From contig OZ251226.1 in NCBI GenBank assembly GCA_965240325.2, positions 1,426,001 through 1,490,000 on the forward strand: a stretch of 64,000 bases of DNA. Reading direction: 5' to 3'. Shown here in pieces: positions 21,147 through 31,554 of this stretch. Position 1 is the first letter of the stretch, and every line of letters starts with the position of its first letter. The position numbers and the translations under genes are program-made. The notes under the pieces were generated by a model, which made no database searches, was not told where the DNA came from, and worked only from the letters and a program-made list of their open reading frames with translations. The stretch comes from Rebecca billardiae RCC1528. Its lineage: Eukaryota > Haptophyta.

Positions 21147-23213
21147 ATGTCGGCAGTTGCGTCCGCCGCCGTCCCCAGTACAGCCGATGCCCACGCCCAG
21201 CCGCCCCACTCCTCAACCCTGCCCGCCCACGCGAACGGGCTGCCGGCCCCGCATCACGGAGTGGAGGCGCTGGGTGACGGCGTCCGCATGGGCGACGTGC
21301 CGCGCAACGACGGCGCACGCGCGATGCCTGTCGCGTCGGAGAGTGCCGCACCGCATCCCTATCTCCCTCTCGCCCCGGCCGCCACGCTCACCTCTCACGC
21401 GCCATACGGCGGCGTCGAGTTTGGCGGTGGGATGCCCCCGCCACATGCTGCCGCGAGCGCACGCGCGGCGGAGCAGCACGCGATGGGCATGGCCGTGCAG
21501 GAGGCGGTGGCGCGAGGCAACGATGGGCTCGACACCCCCGACGCCATCGCGCCAGGCTACGTGGCTGCGAACGCGCCGTCCATGCCGCAAAACGTCACGG
21601 GGATCACGGGGATCCCGCCAACGCCGCTCGACCCGAGCGAGTGGCTGCTGCAGATCCATCCGGCATCACGCATCCTCTTCGAGAAGCAGCTGACGCACTC
21701 GGACACCAACCGGCTCGGCCGCATGGTGCTGCCCAAGTCCTACGCGGAGCAGCACTTCTCGGCGCTCGACGGCCAGCACGGCGTGCCGGTCGTGGTGGCC
21801 GACGTGTACGGGCGGACGTGGACGTTCAAGTATCGCTGGTGGCCGAACAACAACTCGAAGATGTACCTGCTCGAGGGCATCCAGCCCTTCATCCGCACCG
21901 CCGGCTTCGAGGCGGGCGACATCTTCGTCTTTGCCGTCTGCCCACGCGGCAACTTCCAAGTCGGTGGCAAGAAGCGGCTCACGGCTGCGCCCGCGCTGCA
22001 GTCGCGCCCAAAGAGCTCTGCGTCGCTCAAGGGGAAGGCGGCGCACGGCGCGGCGGCTGGCGGCGCCGCGGCGGCGTCAGCGATAGCGCAGGTCACGGGC
22101 CGGCCGAACCCCGCGTGCGTTGCCGCGATCCCCGGGGCCATGCCGCAGTACGTCGCGCCCGTGCGCGTGCTCTCGACGCCACCGGGCCTCGCGCTCCCGC
22201 CTGCCGAGCTGCTGCCCGCTGCGCAGTCGTTCGCGCAGCAATCCCTGCAGCCGCACCCGATGCCAGAGACGTCGGTGGCGGCGTCGAGGTCAGGGATGCG
22301 CATGCCGGACCAGCTCGCCTTGCTCCCGATTGACCAGCTTCCGCTGCCCCTGCCCGCTGGCGTGAACGGCCAGCTTGGTGGCGAGCGCGGCATGACCGCA
22401 GCCGCGGCGCAGTTTGCGGCCGCTCAGGTGCTTCTGCAGCGTCCGAGGCAGCAGTCGGGCTGCGTGCCGTTGCCAACGCTGGCGGCGGCATCGGCGGAGC
22501 TCGCGCCGACGGCCGCGCTCGCACAAGAGCTTGTGGAAGCCGCAGGGCTCGCCGCCGACGGCCACAGCGACGCGCCCGCGCTCCCACCGCGCGGCAAGCG
22601 CTCGCGGGAGAAGCAGGCGCTCTGGCCCACCGTGCCATCGAACACCATCAAGATGCTCTTCGAGACCGAGCTGACGAGCTCCGATGTCCACCGAACCAGC
22701 CGCCTCGTGCTGCCCGCCGAGCACGCCGAGATGTTCTTCCCGCAGATCACGTCCGAGGTGCAAGCAATGCTCCTCACATGCTTCGAGCCGGACGGGCAGC
22801 CCTGGCAGTTCAAGTACTTTTGGTGCGCGCGACCGCCACATGTCTGCGCGCGACCGCCTCGCCGTGCGCCCCAGAGCTCACCGGACATCGCGTGCGCCCG
22901 CGCGCTCGCAATGCGACATCCCCACAGCTCGGCGGATCCGCGGCAGGGCACCATGTACGTGCTGGAAGGCGTGCCGCCGTACATCCAGCAGGCGGACCTC
23001 GTGCCTGGCGATGCTCTCGTCTTCGGCCAGAGCAGTGACGGCAACTTTATCATTGGGTCGCGCAAGCAGAGCGCCGCCAACATCATGCACTCGTCGGTGT
23101 CCCTGGGTGCTGAGCCCGCCGCCAGCGCGCTGTCTGCACGGGCCAAAGGCAAAGCCCGCAGGCAAACGCCAGCGGCTGCAGGGGAGCAAGCGGCGTGCGA
23201 CACCTCCAGCTGA
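21147..23213 (+). CDS. Protein with two B3 DNA-binding domains
   Basis: Exons 21147-22822 and 22928-23213 give 653 residues. The 105-nt intron is a multiple of three and stop-free, so an unspliced frame also reads through. B3 domain 1 (about 173-275) has ILFEKQLTHSDTNRLGRMVLPK, split here as ILFEKQLTHSD and NRLGRMVLPK, plus FKYRWWPNNNSKMYLLEG and FEAGDIFVFAVCPRG. B3 domain 2 (about 501-600) has MLFETELTSSDVHRTSRLV and GTMYVLEGVPPYIQQ. These match the VAL/ABI3-type B3 fold that binds DNA bases in the major groove. An Ala/Gln/Pro-rich linker joins the two domains. The frame is open upstream to 20688, but 20688-21146 is AT-richer and unlike coding sequence, so I chose the ATG at 21147. Likely a nuclear transcription regulator; target unknown. 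Confidence 0.85.
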   Translation: MSAVASAAVPSTADAHAQPPHSSTLPAHANGLPAPHHGVEALGDGVRMGDVPRNDGARAMPVASESAAPHPYLPLAPAATLTSHAPYGGVEFGGGMPPPHAAASARAAEQHAMGMAVQEAVARGNDGLDTPDAIAPGYVAANAPSMPQNVTGITGIPPTPLDPSEWLLQIHPASRILFEKQLTHSDTNRLGRMVLPKSYAEQHFSALDGQHGVPVVVADVYGRTWTFKYRWWPNNNSKMYLLEGIQPFIRTAGFEAGDIFVFAVCPRGNFQVGGKKRLTAAPALQSRPKSSASLKGKAAHGAAAGGAAAASAIAQVTGRPNPACVAAIPGAMPQYVAPVRVLSTPPGLALPPAELLPAAQSFAQQSLQPHPMPETSVAASRSGMRMPDQLALLPIDQLPLPLPAGVNGQLGGERGMTAAAAQFAAAQVLLQRPRQQSGCVPLPTLAAASAELAPTAALAQELVEAAGLAADGHSDAPALPPRGKRSREKQALWPTVPSNTIKMLFETELTSSDVHRTSRLVLPAEHAEMFFPQITSEVQAMLLTCFEPDGQPWQFKYFWCARPPHVCARPPRRAPQSSPDIACARALAMRHPHSSADPRQGTMYVLEGVPPYIQQADLVPGDALVFGQSSDGNFIIGSRKQSAANIMHSSVSLGAEPAASALSARAKGKARRQTPAAAGEQAACDTSS

Positions 23214-24673
23214 GGAGGGTGCGGTTGCGCTCCCGGTGGCAGCACCGCTGAGAATGGTGTGCGCCTCCCGCCGGGTCTTTGCGTTCACTCCCCCGCCCCT
23301 GAGCATGGAGGGCTTTGTCGGCTGTACGCGCGTCGCACCACCACCTCCAGCGCTCAGTCTCTGCCTGACACCTGTGTTTGACTCCACTCTCTGCCGCGTA
23401 CCCCCAACTACCGTCGTGTCTGCGTGACGACAGCAGGTGCTGGTCATGCTTCCAGACATCATTCATGCAGCTCGAGTGCACGTTGAATGCCAAGGGCACC
23501 GTGACCGCTGCAGCCGCAGCAGCGGAGCGGCGCCGGCGTCCCCGTCGATGTCAAGACTTTCGCTGTCCCAGAGCGCGCTTGCTGACAATGTCTGAGCTAC
23601 CAATCGGACTGTGCAGCTCGGCAGCCGATGACGTTATTCTCATCGACTGCGATACGACTTACGACGACTGAGCGAGTGTATTCGGACTATTAAATAAATG
23701 TCGATTCAAATAGTTTGTTTAATGTTTATTTTAATAGGCAATGTTTTTAAATAGGCCGACTTTATTATACATATATATATATAATAAACTAGTCGGCGAC
23801 ACTTAGACGACGAGTTTCAACGGCGTGCAGCGGACGACTACTGCAATTGAGCAGTCAGATCTAGATCGTCTGCCGAATGACGTACGCGCGGACACGGTCA
23901 TCGGACGACCGCTCGACCGGAATCTTGCGACGCGAGTCGACGGTGAGGCTCTATCGGACCCGCAAACCGGAGTCCGAATCAGCCGACGCTACGGCCTCTA
24001 TTGAGACGGTGCCGCACCCGCAGCCGAAGATTGGACAGTCGGACCCGTGACCATTGATGCTCATCCCGCGCATCCCGCGCATGCGTGTGCAATCCGTGGC
24101 ACAGCTGTACCATTATTGCTGATACGCCTTCGACCGGGGCGCGGCGGAGCCTGTGTCCATTCCGCAACCGGCACTCGGTCACCGCCATGAGGACGTACAC
24201 GCACGCCGGTACAGCTGGGGCGCAGCGGTGGCTTGTCAGTGCGGCGGCTCTGGGAATTTAGGAAAGCCGAACTCTGAAGCCCGTCTCTACTCAGTGTAAT
24301 CAAGCACGACCATCTCACTGATAATCCGGATCGACGTCGCCGCAGCGGCGGCCACTACTAGACGCGCGCCGAACAGGTTGTCACTCGTGCTACAGTACTG
24401 TAGTTAGCTTCGCTGCAGCTGATCGCGCCCGCGACCCAAGCCCGGCGAGAGCGCATGCAGAGCGTGGAGGCTAAGGGCTCTTCCCGTGTGGACGGACCAT
24501 GTGCGTGGGGACGTCGCGGGCGGCGATGGCCGGCGATACTGATGTTCCTGTCCGGTGATCAGAGGTCGTTCGCGCCGATTCGACGAAACTCGGCTTCCTA
24601 GTACATCGTCGTCTCGAGCGGCCGAGCGCCAGGGCCCGCCGCCGTCGACCATCGCCGAGTCGCCCGTTCATCA
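23214..24673. other. Intergenic, B3 gene to SOD
   Basis: Contains an AT-rich tract at about 23685-23795 with TA repeats. Otherwise nothing gene-like. Confidence 0.55.
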
Positions 24674-25825
24674 ATGTCGCCGATCTCGCGCTGCCTCGTC
24701 GCCGCCGCGCTCCTCGGATGCGCGTCCGCTCTGCGCACGCCCGCAAAGCTGAACGCGCCGAGCAGGGCGGCGTCGACTGGCAGCCCGGCCAAGCTCGACC
24801 GCCGCGGCATGATTGCGGGCGCGATGTCGGCATTCCTCGCGGCGCCCGCACTTGCCGAATACACGCTGCCGGACCTGCCCTACCCGTATGAGGCGCTGGA
24901 GCCGTACATCGATGCTGCGACGATGCGCTTCCACCATGACAAGCACCATGGTGCGTTGCGCCCTTCTCGGCGCACATGCATGCCCCGCTCCTGCCGGGGT
25001 CGGCTCAATTCATTACCCACGTGCCCCGCGCCGCGCCGCTTTGCCCGCGCGCCACGTGCGCACCAGCCACGTACGTCGCGAACGTGAACAAGGCGCTGGC
25101 GGGCAAGCCGGAGAAGAGCCTCCTCGAGCTGCAGAAGGACGCGATCGCCGCGGGGCCGGCCGTGCGCAACAGCGGTGGTGGCCACTACAACCACGCCCTG
25201 TTCTGGGAGGAGGTGTGCGGCGCGGCACGCGTGGACCGTGGCCGCGCGCGCGCGCGCGCGGCTTGCCTCACGCCACGCGCGCCGCGCGCCCCGGCCCCGC
25301 CCCGCAGATGGGCCCGTCGACGGGCAAGGGCCCCTCGGGCGAGCTCGCGGCCAAGATCGACGAGGCGTTCGGCTCCTTTGACAAGTTCAAGGAGGAGTTC
25401 TCCGCCAAGGCGGCCGGCCGCTTTGGCTCGGGGTGGGCGTGGCTCGGCGTGAAGTCGGACGGCAAGCTCGCGATCGACACGACGCCGAACCAGGACAACC
25501 CGCTGATGGACGGTGGCTGCGAGACGAAGATGATCCCGATCCTTGGCCTCGGTGCGCTCGCGCGCGCGTCCACCAGCGCATCCGCTGCAGCGCCTGCTCC
25601 GCTCACCACGTGCGTCCGCCGCGCGCGCCGCGCGCGCATCTGGGTGCGCCCTGGCCACGGCTGCTGCCTGAACCCTGAATAGATGTGTGGGAGCACGCGT
25701 ACTACCTCAAGTACCAGAACCGCCGCCCGGAGTACATCTCGGCGTTCTTCAACGTGGTCAACTGGGACAAGGTGGCGGACAACTACGAGAAGTACGCCAA
25801 GCAGGGCAAGGGGGTCCCCTTCTAG
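24674..25825 (+). CDS. Mn-type superoxide dismutase, probably thylakoid lumenal
   Basis: Four exons, 24674-24950, 25067-25212, 25308-25551 and 25683-25825, give 269 residues. It converts superoxide to peroxide and oxygen. Metal ligands are visible as His in [19 protein letters not shown], His in [13 protein letters not shown], and Asp/His in [18 protein letters not shown]. GGGHxNH and [11 protein letters not shown] favour the Mn rather than the Fe subtype. The leader has three parts: a signal peptide ([19 protein letters not shown]), a short basic/Ser stretch, then [20 protein letters not shown] before [14 protein letters not shown]. The last part looks like a twin-arginine lumenal signal ending at AxA. 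Import through ER, plastid envelope and thylakoid is inferred. All introns are short and in phase. Confidence 0.92.
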
Positions 25826-26547
25826 GCCGTGCGGCGCCACCTCACAGGACGCACGGTCACGGCCGCCACGAGGAAGTGACGAGAGTGAGCTACCGTGGGC
25901 GCGCGACACAACCGTTGCCAGCGCCGCCTGGGCCCCAAACGGGCCGCCGGGTGGCGGACGCGCGCCGCATGGGACTGGAGCGAGGGCACCGCCACCCCGT
26001 CGGAACTGTGCGATGCCGCACGGCACCACACAGCCTCCGGGACCGAGCCTCCGCAGTCCGCTGCCAGTGCCGCTGTAAGCCTGGCCGGGTCTGCTGAATA
26101 AGTGGATTCAGGCTGCGGCGGGGCTCACTGCGCTCATGGCTCAAGAGTCAGGCCACAGGCGGCGCGTGCTCTGACCATTGATGGACGATCGCCTGCCTTA
26201 CACGACATGCTGCCGCATGGTGACTGGCGCGGAGAGTCACCGCGTATAATAACGTACTGCTTTTAAATATGCAAATTCAGCAATAATACGTTACCGTCAG
26301 CTACTACTGAGTACTGGCAGAGTCATCAGAATGCTGGCCGCGGGTGATCGATCAGAATGCTGGCGGTGATCGATCAGCACTCACAGCAGTCACTACAGCA
26401 GGCTCCGTCAGTCCGTGAGAGATTCCGTGACGACTGTGTGAGACGGCTGAGACTGAGAACGTGCAAGACGCGCGTGCTACTGCTGCGTCGCGGTCGTGTC
26501 AGCGGTGACCGTGACGCACTGACGGCGACGCCGATGATGATGACGAC
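25826..26547. other. Intergenic between convergent SOD and SET genes
   Basis: Holds a direct duplication around 26325-26375: CAGAATGCTGGC followed by GGTGATCGATCAG appears twice within 40 bp. No gene-like frame seen. Confidence 0.55.
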
Positions 26548-28359
26548 TCAGCTGATATGTGCGTGGCTGAGAGCGACATGCCAATCGACGACGGCGGCCG
26601 CGTGCCTGAGGACGGTGTGCTCGATTGTGTGCAGGCAGTCCGCCATATGCGCCTCCTGCGAGTACTCCTCGCCGACAAGGGGTGTGTGCCGCATCTTGCG
26701 CCAGCGCAGCCAGTCCATCGCGAGCTGCGTGGCGCGCCACGATCGCGCCGAGCCCCACGGGCCGTGCGCGAGCGGGATGAGAGCTTCCCACAGCGGCTCG
26801 TCGTCGTCCTCCTCCTCCTCACCTTCGTCGTCATCGTCGTCGTCGCTCGCGTCCTCATCGTCCACATCGCTCGCCCCGTCGGCGCGCTCCTGATCGGCGC
26901 GCTGGCCGCCGGCCTGAGCGCGTGCGTGCTGCACCCGCTGGCTTGCGGCGTGCCACTGCGCCGCGGGTGGCCACTCCGCCTGCGCGAGCGCCTCGAGCGC
27001 GCTGCACAGGCCGATGGCCGCGAGGTCCTCGCCGTCGAGCGCCGAGCCCTCGCTCGGCGGTCCGCGCGCGCGCGCCGCGCAGGACGCGTAGCTGTCGACG
27101 CACGCCCAGTCTGAATCTTGCAGAAGCAGCAGAGCGCTGCACGCCGCGACGAGCTCGGCGAGCCCGCGCGGCGGCGACGGCGCGTGTCCGGGCGGGGTGC
27201 GCGCCGTGGGCGGCCGCTCGCCGCGGTCGTCCTCCGCGAGGCCGAGCTCGAGCGTGAGCGTGTCCCCGAGGCCGTCCCACGGCGACGGCTGCAGGACGCA
27301 CGCCGCGCGCAGCAGCGCGATCCGCTCAGCAAAGCTGTGCAGCGCGCGCTCCGCGCTCGCCTGCAGCGCGCGCAGCTCTGCGCTGAGCGCCGCGTCCGCG
27401 GCGGCGTCCGCGGCGGCGCGCGCGGGTGCGTGGGCGCGCGCGCGCGGCGCGTAGAGCGCGGCGCTCGCGCCCACCGCGCGCAGCCAGCTGCCGTCCGCCA
27501 CGGCCTCCACGAACGCGCGCAGCTCGGCCGCGCTCACGCTCACGACGTCGGCCGGGCGTGGCGCGCTCGGCGCGCGCGGGCCGAGCAGCGACTCGAAGCA
27601 GAAGCCGTAGCGATAGATGAGGTCGGCGACGGTGAGGCCCTCGCCGTACGACTGCGTGCACTCGTCGCCCGGCGCGAGCGGCGCGAGCGCGGCGCCGACG
27701 ATCGCGCGGCCGCCCTCGGCGCGCTCGTACGCGACGGTCGGGCGCTGGCCGCTCGGCACGTCGGGCGCGTTGAGCGTGCAGACGAACGGGACGATGCAGC
27801 CGCCAAACCACGGGTTAACGTGCGAGATGACGACGGCGCACAGCGCGCACCACTCGTCGAACGTCGCGCCGCGCGAGGCCCCCGTCGCGCACGCCTTCTC
27901 GTACTCGGCGCGCAGCCGCGCGAGCTTGGCGCGCAGCGGGAGCTCGAGCTCTGAGCTGGCGAGCCAGCGCTGCCGCGCCGCGCTCCAGCGCCACGGCGTC
28001 GGCACGTCGTCGGGCAGCACGCGCAGGTGCTCGAGCCAGCGCGAGCGCGCGCCCTTGGCGCGCTCAGCCAGGATGAGCCGCGCCAGTCGCGCCTGACTGT
28101 CCACCTCGTGCGCGCGCTCGTCGTCGCGCGAGCGGGCGCGCGCGCCAAAGCACGCGCGGCGCGGGATGCGGAAGAGCACCTCGCCGCGACGGACGGCGGC
28201 AGTCGCCACGACGCCCCAGCCGTGAATGACTCGGTGCTCGCATTCGTCACCGGGAGCGACGAGGCGCACCTTGTCGCTCCACCACACACCTCGAGAGCGC
28301 AGCCACGCCTCATACGCGTCCGCCATCGTGGACGCGTTCTCACTCACGCCGGTCACCAT
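26548..28359 (-). CDS. SET-domain protein, Rubisco-LSMT/SETD6-like
   Basis: A single-exon frame of 603 residues. The N-terminal half has a split SET domain: [19 protein letters not shown], an insert with helices, [11 protein letters not shown], and the C-terminal SET core [26 protein letters not shown]. This layout is that of the Rubisco large-subunit methyltransferase/SETD3/SETD6 class, which methylates lysine or histidine on non-histone proteins. The usual D-x-x-N-H segment reads [11 protein letters not shown], so the His is missing. The C-terminal half fits a substrate-binding helical domain with an acidic run (near residues 500-520). A second ATG at 28326 (MADAYEAWL) may be the true start. 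It is divergent from Rab18, with 156 bp between starts. Substrate unknown. Confidence 0.8.
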   Translation of the reverse strand: MVTGVSENASTMADAYEAWLRSRGVWWSDKVRLVAPGDECEHRVIHGWGVVATAAVRRGEVLFRIPRRACFGARARSRDDERAHEVDSQARLARLILAERAKGARSRWLEHLRVLPDDVPTPWRWSAARQRWLASSELELPLRAKLARLRAEYEKACATGASRGATFDEWCALCAVVISHVNPWFGGCIVPFVCTLNAPDVPSGQRPTVAYERAEGGRAIVGAALAPLAPGDECTQSYGEGLTVADLIYRYGFCFESLLGPRAPSAPRPADVVSVSAAELRAFVEAVADGSWLRAVGASAALYAPRARAHAPARAAADAAADAALSAELRALQASAERALHSFAERIALLRAACVLQPSPWDGLGDTLTLELGLAEDDRGERPPTARTPPGHAPSPPRGLAELVAACSALLLLQDSDWACVDSYASCAARARGPPSEGSALDGEDLAAIGLCSALEALAQAEWPPAAQWHAASQRVQHARAQAGGQRADQERADGASDVDDEDASDDDDDDEGEEEEDDDEPLWEALIPLAHGPWGSARSWRATQLAMDWLRWRKMRHTPLVGEEYSQEAHMADCLHTIEHTVLRHAAAVVDWHVALSHAHIS

Positions 28360-28515
28360 TCACCAAAGCACCGTCGCGGATCAGGCCTCCCAACCGCAAG
28401 GCTTGTGCTCGAGCAGCGGCGGCGCGTCCTCCGCCCGGTCGCATCCGTTCGTCTGCGGCGCAAGGCCCGCTGCGGGTGCTGCGCGGTCCGGCTGCGCGAG
28501 CTCAGCGCGGACACC

Positions 28516-29508
28516 ATGTCGCGCCCCGACCATGTCTTCAAGCTGCTGCTCGTCGGGGATGCAGGCGTGGGCAAATCGTCGATGCTGCTGCGATTCACCG
28601 ACGACACGTTCGAGGAGCACATGGCGTCGACGATCGGCGTCGATTTCAAGGTGAAGACGCTTCGGATCGGCGAGCTGACCGTGAAGCTGACCATCTGGGA
28701 CACCGCGGGGCAGGAGCGCTTCCGCACGCTCACGAGCAGCTACTATCGCGGCTGTCAGGGAATCATACTCGTGTTCGATCTGACACGCGCAGACACGCTC
28801 ACCAATGTGCAGACATGGCTGAAGGAAATTGACGTGTTCACCGCGCCGCCCGTGCCCGTCAAGCTTCTGGTGGGCAACAAGGTGCGCGCGGTGGCAGTAC
28901 GGCCCGCGTCTCGCGCTCGTCGCGGGGCGCGCGTTCCGCCGGCCTGGCGCGGGCTGGCTGAGACACTCGCCTGTGTCGCGCGCCCGCGTGCAGGCGGACC
29001 TGGCCGACCAGCGCGCGGTGAAGGACGAGGAGGCCCTCGACTTCGCGCGCAAGCAAGGGATGCTGTACCTCGAGGCGTCCGCGAAGACGCGTGCCGGCAT
29101 CCGGCAGGCATTCGAGGAGGTGCGGGGTGGGGCGCGAGCGCACGCGGCATGTTGCCGCGCTTCGCGCGAGCCGTGCGCGACACGTTCTTGTCGGGGTCGC
29201 GCGGGGCCGCGCGGCGTGGAGGCGCACGCCCTCGCGCCCTCGCGCCGGTGCTACGCGCGCCGACATCTCCACGCCTCCCTGGCGTGGCTGACCGTGCACG
29301 GCGCGCCCGGCTGCGACGGCGCGCTCGCGCCGGCCTCGACGCGCAGGCGGTGCGACGCATCCTGGACACCCCCGCGCTGCTGGTGGACACGCACGTCGGC
29401 GGCGGGGCTGCCGGTGGCGACGCAGGGCAGGGCGGCAGTAGAGGCTCGATCCATCTGACCGCGCCTGCGGACCCGCGCGATGCTGAGGGTCGTGGCTGCG
29501 CCTGCTGA
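28516..29508 (+). CDS. RAB18: Rab18-like small GTPase
   Basis: Exons 28516-28881, 28994-29119 and 29347-29508 give 217 residues. G-domain motifs are complete: GDAGVGKSS (P-loop), [10 protein letters not shown] (switch I), [19 protein letters not shown] (switch II), VGNKADLADQ (NKxD-equivalent, NKAD) and [18 protein letters not shown] and [16 protein letters not shown] are Rab18-like. Rab18 controls lipid droplets and ER membrane traffic. The C-terminus is a Gly-rich tail ending GCAC, a CxC double geranylgeranylation signal rather than the CaaX seen in animal Rab18. The 112- and 227-nt introns both start GTGCG, and all exon lengths are multiples of three. Confidence 0.9.
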   Translation: MSRPDHVFKLLLVGDAGVGKSSMLLRFTDDTFEEHMASTIGVDFKVKTLRIGELTVKLTIWDTAGQERFRTLTSSYYRGCQGIILVFDLTRADTLTNVQTWLKEIDVFTAPPVPVKLLVGNKVRAVAVRPASRARRGARVPPAWRGLAETLACVARPRAGGPGRPARGEGRGGPRLRAQARDAVPRGVREDACRHPAGIRGGAGWGASARGMLPRFARAVRDTFLSGSRGAARRGGARPRALAPVLRAPTSPRLPGVADRARRARLRRRARAGLDAQAVRRILDTPALLVDTHVGGGAAGGDAGQGGSRGSIHLTAPADPRDAEGRGCAC

Positions 29509-29788
29509 GTGGTTGTCAGACGTGCAGGTCCAGGACGACATTCACTCAGACTAATAAGACTCGGAGTTGAGAGCCGGTACTTTAGGTACCAGGTACCTGT
29601 AGTGGACGCCGTACTTTACCGGAGGGCGCGGTATCGTAGCCGGCTAGCCGCGCGTGCATCGTGGAATCGGAAATCGGAAAGGGAGTCCCTCCCTTGGTGG
29701 GTGGAGTCGTCCCGACTCCCCCGCCGGCGCCCGGCGGCCATTTTTCACGCGCCCGCCTTCGCCGCAGCACTGTGGGCAAGCTCACAAC

Positions 29789-31054
29789 ATGTTCAACCCA
29801 TCGCAGGCGACGAAGCGCACCAGTGGCAACGGCGCTAAGAGTACGCTGTCCGAGAATGAGAAGCGGCTGCGCGAGGTGTTCGACATGATCGACAGGGATA
29901 GGTCGGGCAAGATCAGCGCGCGCGAGCTCGCGGTCACGCTTAGGATGCAGGGGCAGGAGATCAGCGACTCGGAGGTGGCTGAGATCCTCAAGCTCATGGA
30001 TGAGGACCACGACGGCTCGACGCTCTCGTTCGAGGAGTTCAAGCATATCTTCGCGGCCGCTGAGCTCTCGGACCATGAGCTGAGCACGACCGAGATCACG
30101 CGCGAACTCTCGCAGCACGCTCGCGCCCTGCACATGCAGGTGCTGACGCAGCACGGCTTCACGCCACTCTGGGAGACACTCGAGCGCGAGCGCGCGGCGC
30201 AACCGCCCGCGGGCGAGAGCCAGGCGCACAAGACGCGCGACGCGTGGGGACGCGCGCGGATGCAGCTCGCGAAGCTGATCGACTCGGACAAGGTGCAGGC
30301 GGTGCTCTTCGTGCTCGTCGTGTTGGACATGTTCGTCATCTGGGGCGAGCTGCTACTCGTCTTCACCGCGTGCAAGAACGACGAGTACTGCGAGGCGCAC
30401 GGCTGCCACATCGACGGCTCAGAGCACCACCTGCGCGCGCTGGCGGAGAGCTCGAGTGCCAGCGAGGACGATGACGAGACCGTCTTCGATCTGGGCGGGC
30501 TGTCGGACAAGCAGCACAAGTGGGAGGTGGTGCTGCACTCCATCTCGCTCAGCATCCTCGGCCTGCTGGGCCTGCACATCGTGCTCACCTTGGTCGCCTA
30601 CGGTGCGCGCACGCGATGCGGCCGATCGCCGCGCTCCGTCTGCCCCCAGCTCCGCGCACTCACCGCAGGCATGTGCGCGCTGCCCCCGCGCCCTCGCGGC
30701 CGGCGCCCGCCGCGCACCGTAGGCCGCGCGTTCTTTCGCAACCCGTTCTACATCTTCGACATGATCGTCGTCGGCGCCGCGTTGGGGATGGAGGCGGCGC
30801 ACATCTCGGCGGGCCCGCTCGTGGTCGTGCTGATGAGCTGGCGCGTGCTGCGGATCGCGCACGCTGCCTTCATCGCGTACGAAGTGCAGCACCACTCCAA
30901 GCACAAGTCCAAGGCCAAGGCGGCGCATCGTGCGCGCTTCGTGGAGAAGATGAAATACCACCATGCGCAGCGCGCGCAGAGTGCAGACGGCGGAGAGAGT
31001 CTCAAAAAGGGCTCCGGCTTCACCGCGGTGGTCGTAGAGGCGGCCGCCTCATGA
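29789..31054 (+). CDS. EF-hand plus voltage-sensor protein, Hv1 proton-channel-like
   Basis: Exons 29789-30602 and 30723-31054 give 381 residues. Two canonical EF-hand loops come first: DRDRSGKISARE and DEDHDGSTLSFE (about residues 33-90). Four membrane segments follow. S1 is AVLFVLVVLDMFVIWGELLL, with an Asp near residue 180 at the place of the Hv1 proton-selectivity Asp. The S1-S2 loop is long, Cys/His/acidic-rich. S2 is ILGLLGLHIVLTLVAYG, S3 FYIFDMIVVGAALGMEA, and S4 VVVLMSWRVLRIAHAAF. A basic coiled tail ends the protein. There is no pore domain, as in Hv1 proton channels. S4 keeps two of the three Hv1 arginines (312, 315); the outermost is Met. Calcium control of proton flux is inferred, not shown. 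Confidence 0.8.
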   Translation: MFNPSQATKRTSGNGAKSTLSENEKRLREVFDMIDRDRSGKISARELAVTLRMQGQEISDSEVAEILKLMDEDHDGSTLSFEEFKHIFAAAELSDHELSTTEITRELSQHARALHMQVLTQHGFTPLWETLERERAAQPPAGESQAHKTRDAWGRARMQLAKLIDSDKVQAVLFVLVVLDMFVIWGELLLVFTACKNDEYCEAHGCHIDGSEHHLRALAESSSASEDDDETVFDLGGLSDKQHKWEVVLHSISLSILGLLGLHIVLTLVAYGARTRCGRSPRSVCPQLRALTAGMCALPPRPRGRRPPRTVGRAFFRNPFYIFDMIVVGAALGMEAAHISAGPLVVVLMSWRVLRIAHAAFIAYEVQHHSKHKSKAKAAHRARFVEKMKYHHAQRAQSADGGESLKKGSGFTAVVVEAAAS

Positions 31055-31554
31055 CGAGTCCCGACGAGATTCACGACCGGCCGTGCCCGTGACGGCCGTC
31101 TAACTTGAACTTGCTCACGACCGGCGCACGGCCGCTCCGCGTGGCACCGCCAGGATCTTATTCTAATAATAATATTTTTTAAAGCTGATGTGATCAGGAC
31201 TCAGTACTGTGTGCGTCTGCGGAGTACCCGGGGCCTGCCGCGGAGTGCCGCGGTCTCGGAACTTCCGCCGGCGGTGCGGCCCCTACCAGTAGTTACACGG
31301 ACGAGGAGCTTAGACGGCATACGAGTATAGCCCGTTACGGCCTGCTCGCTGCGCTCACAGAGGAACGAGGGACAGCGGCCGTTACGGGCTAGACGACATG
31401 CATCGTCGTAGCTAGCTACGATCTCGCCCGCCTGAGCTGTGTGCGTCTCTTATTCTGAGTAAACTGTATGCGGGAATTGATTCTGACAAAACAGTCCGGA
31501 GCCTTCTGAGCGCCGCGGCGGCCAGCGGGTCCGGAGTCGCGTGGGCGGTGCGGG
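31055..31554. other. Intergenic
   Basis: AT tract near 31160-31180, otherwise unremarkable. No gene seen. Confidence 0.55.
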
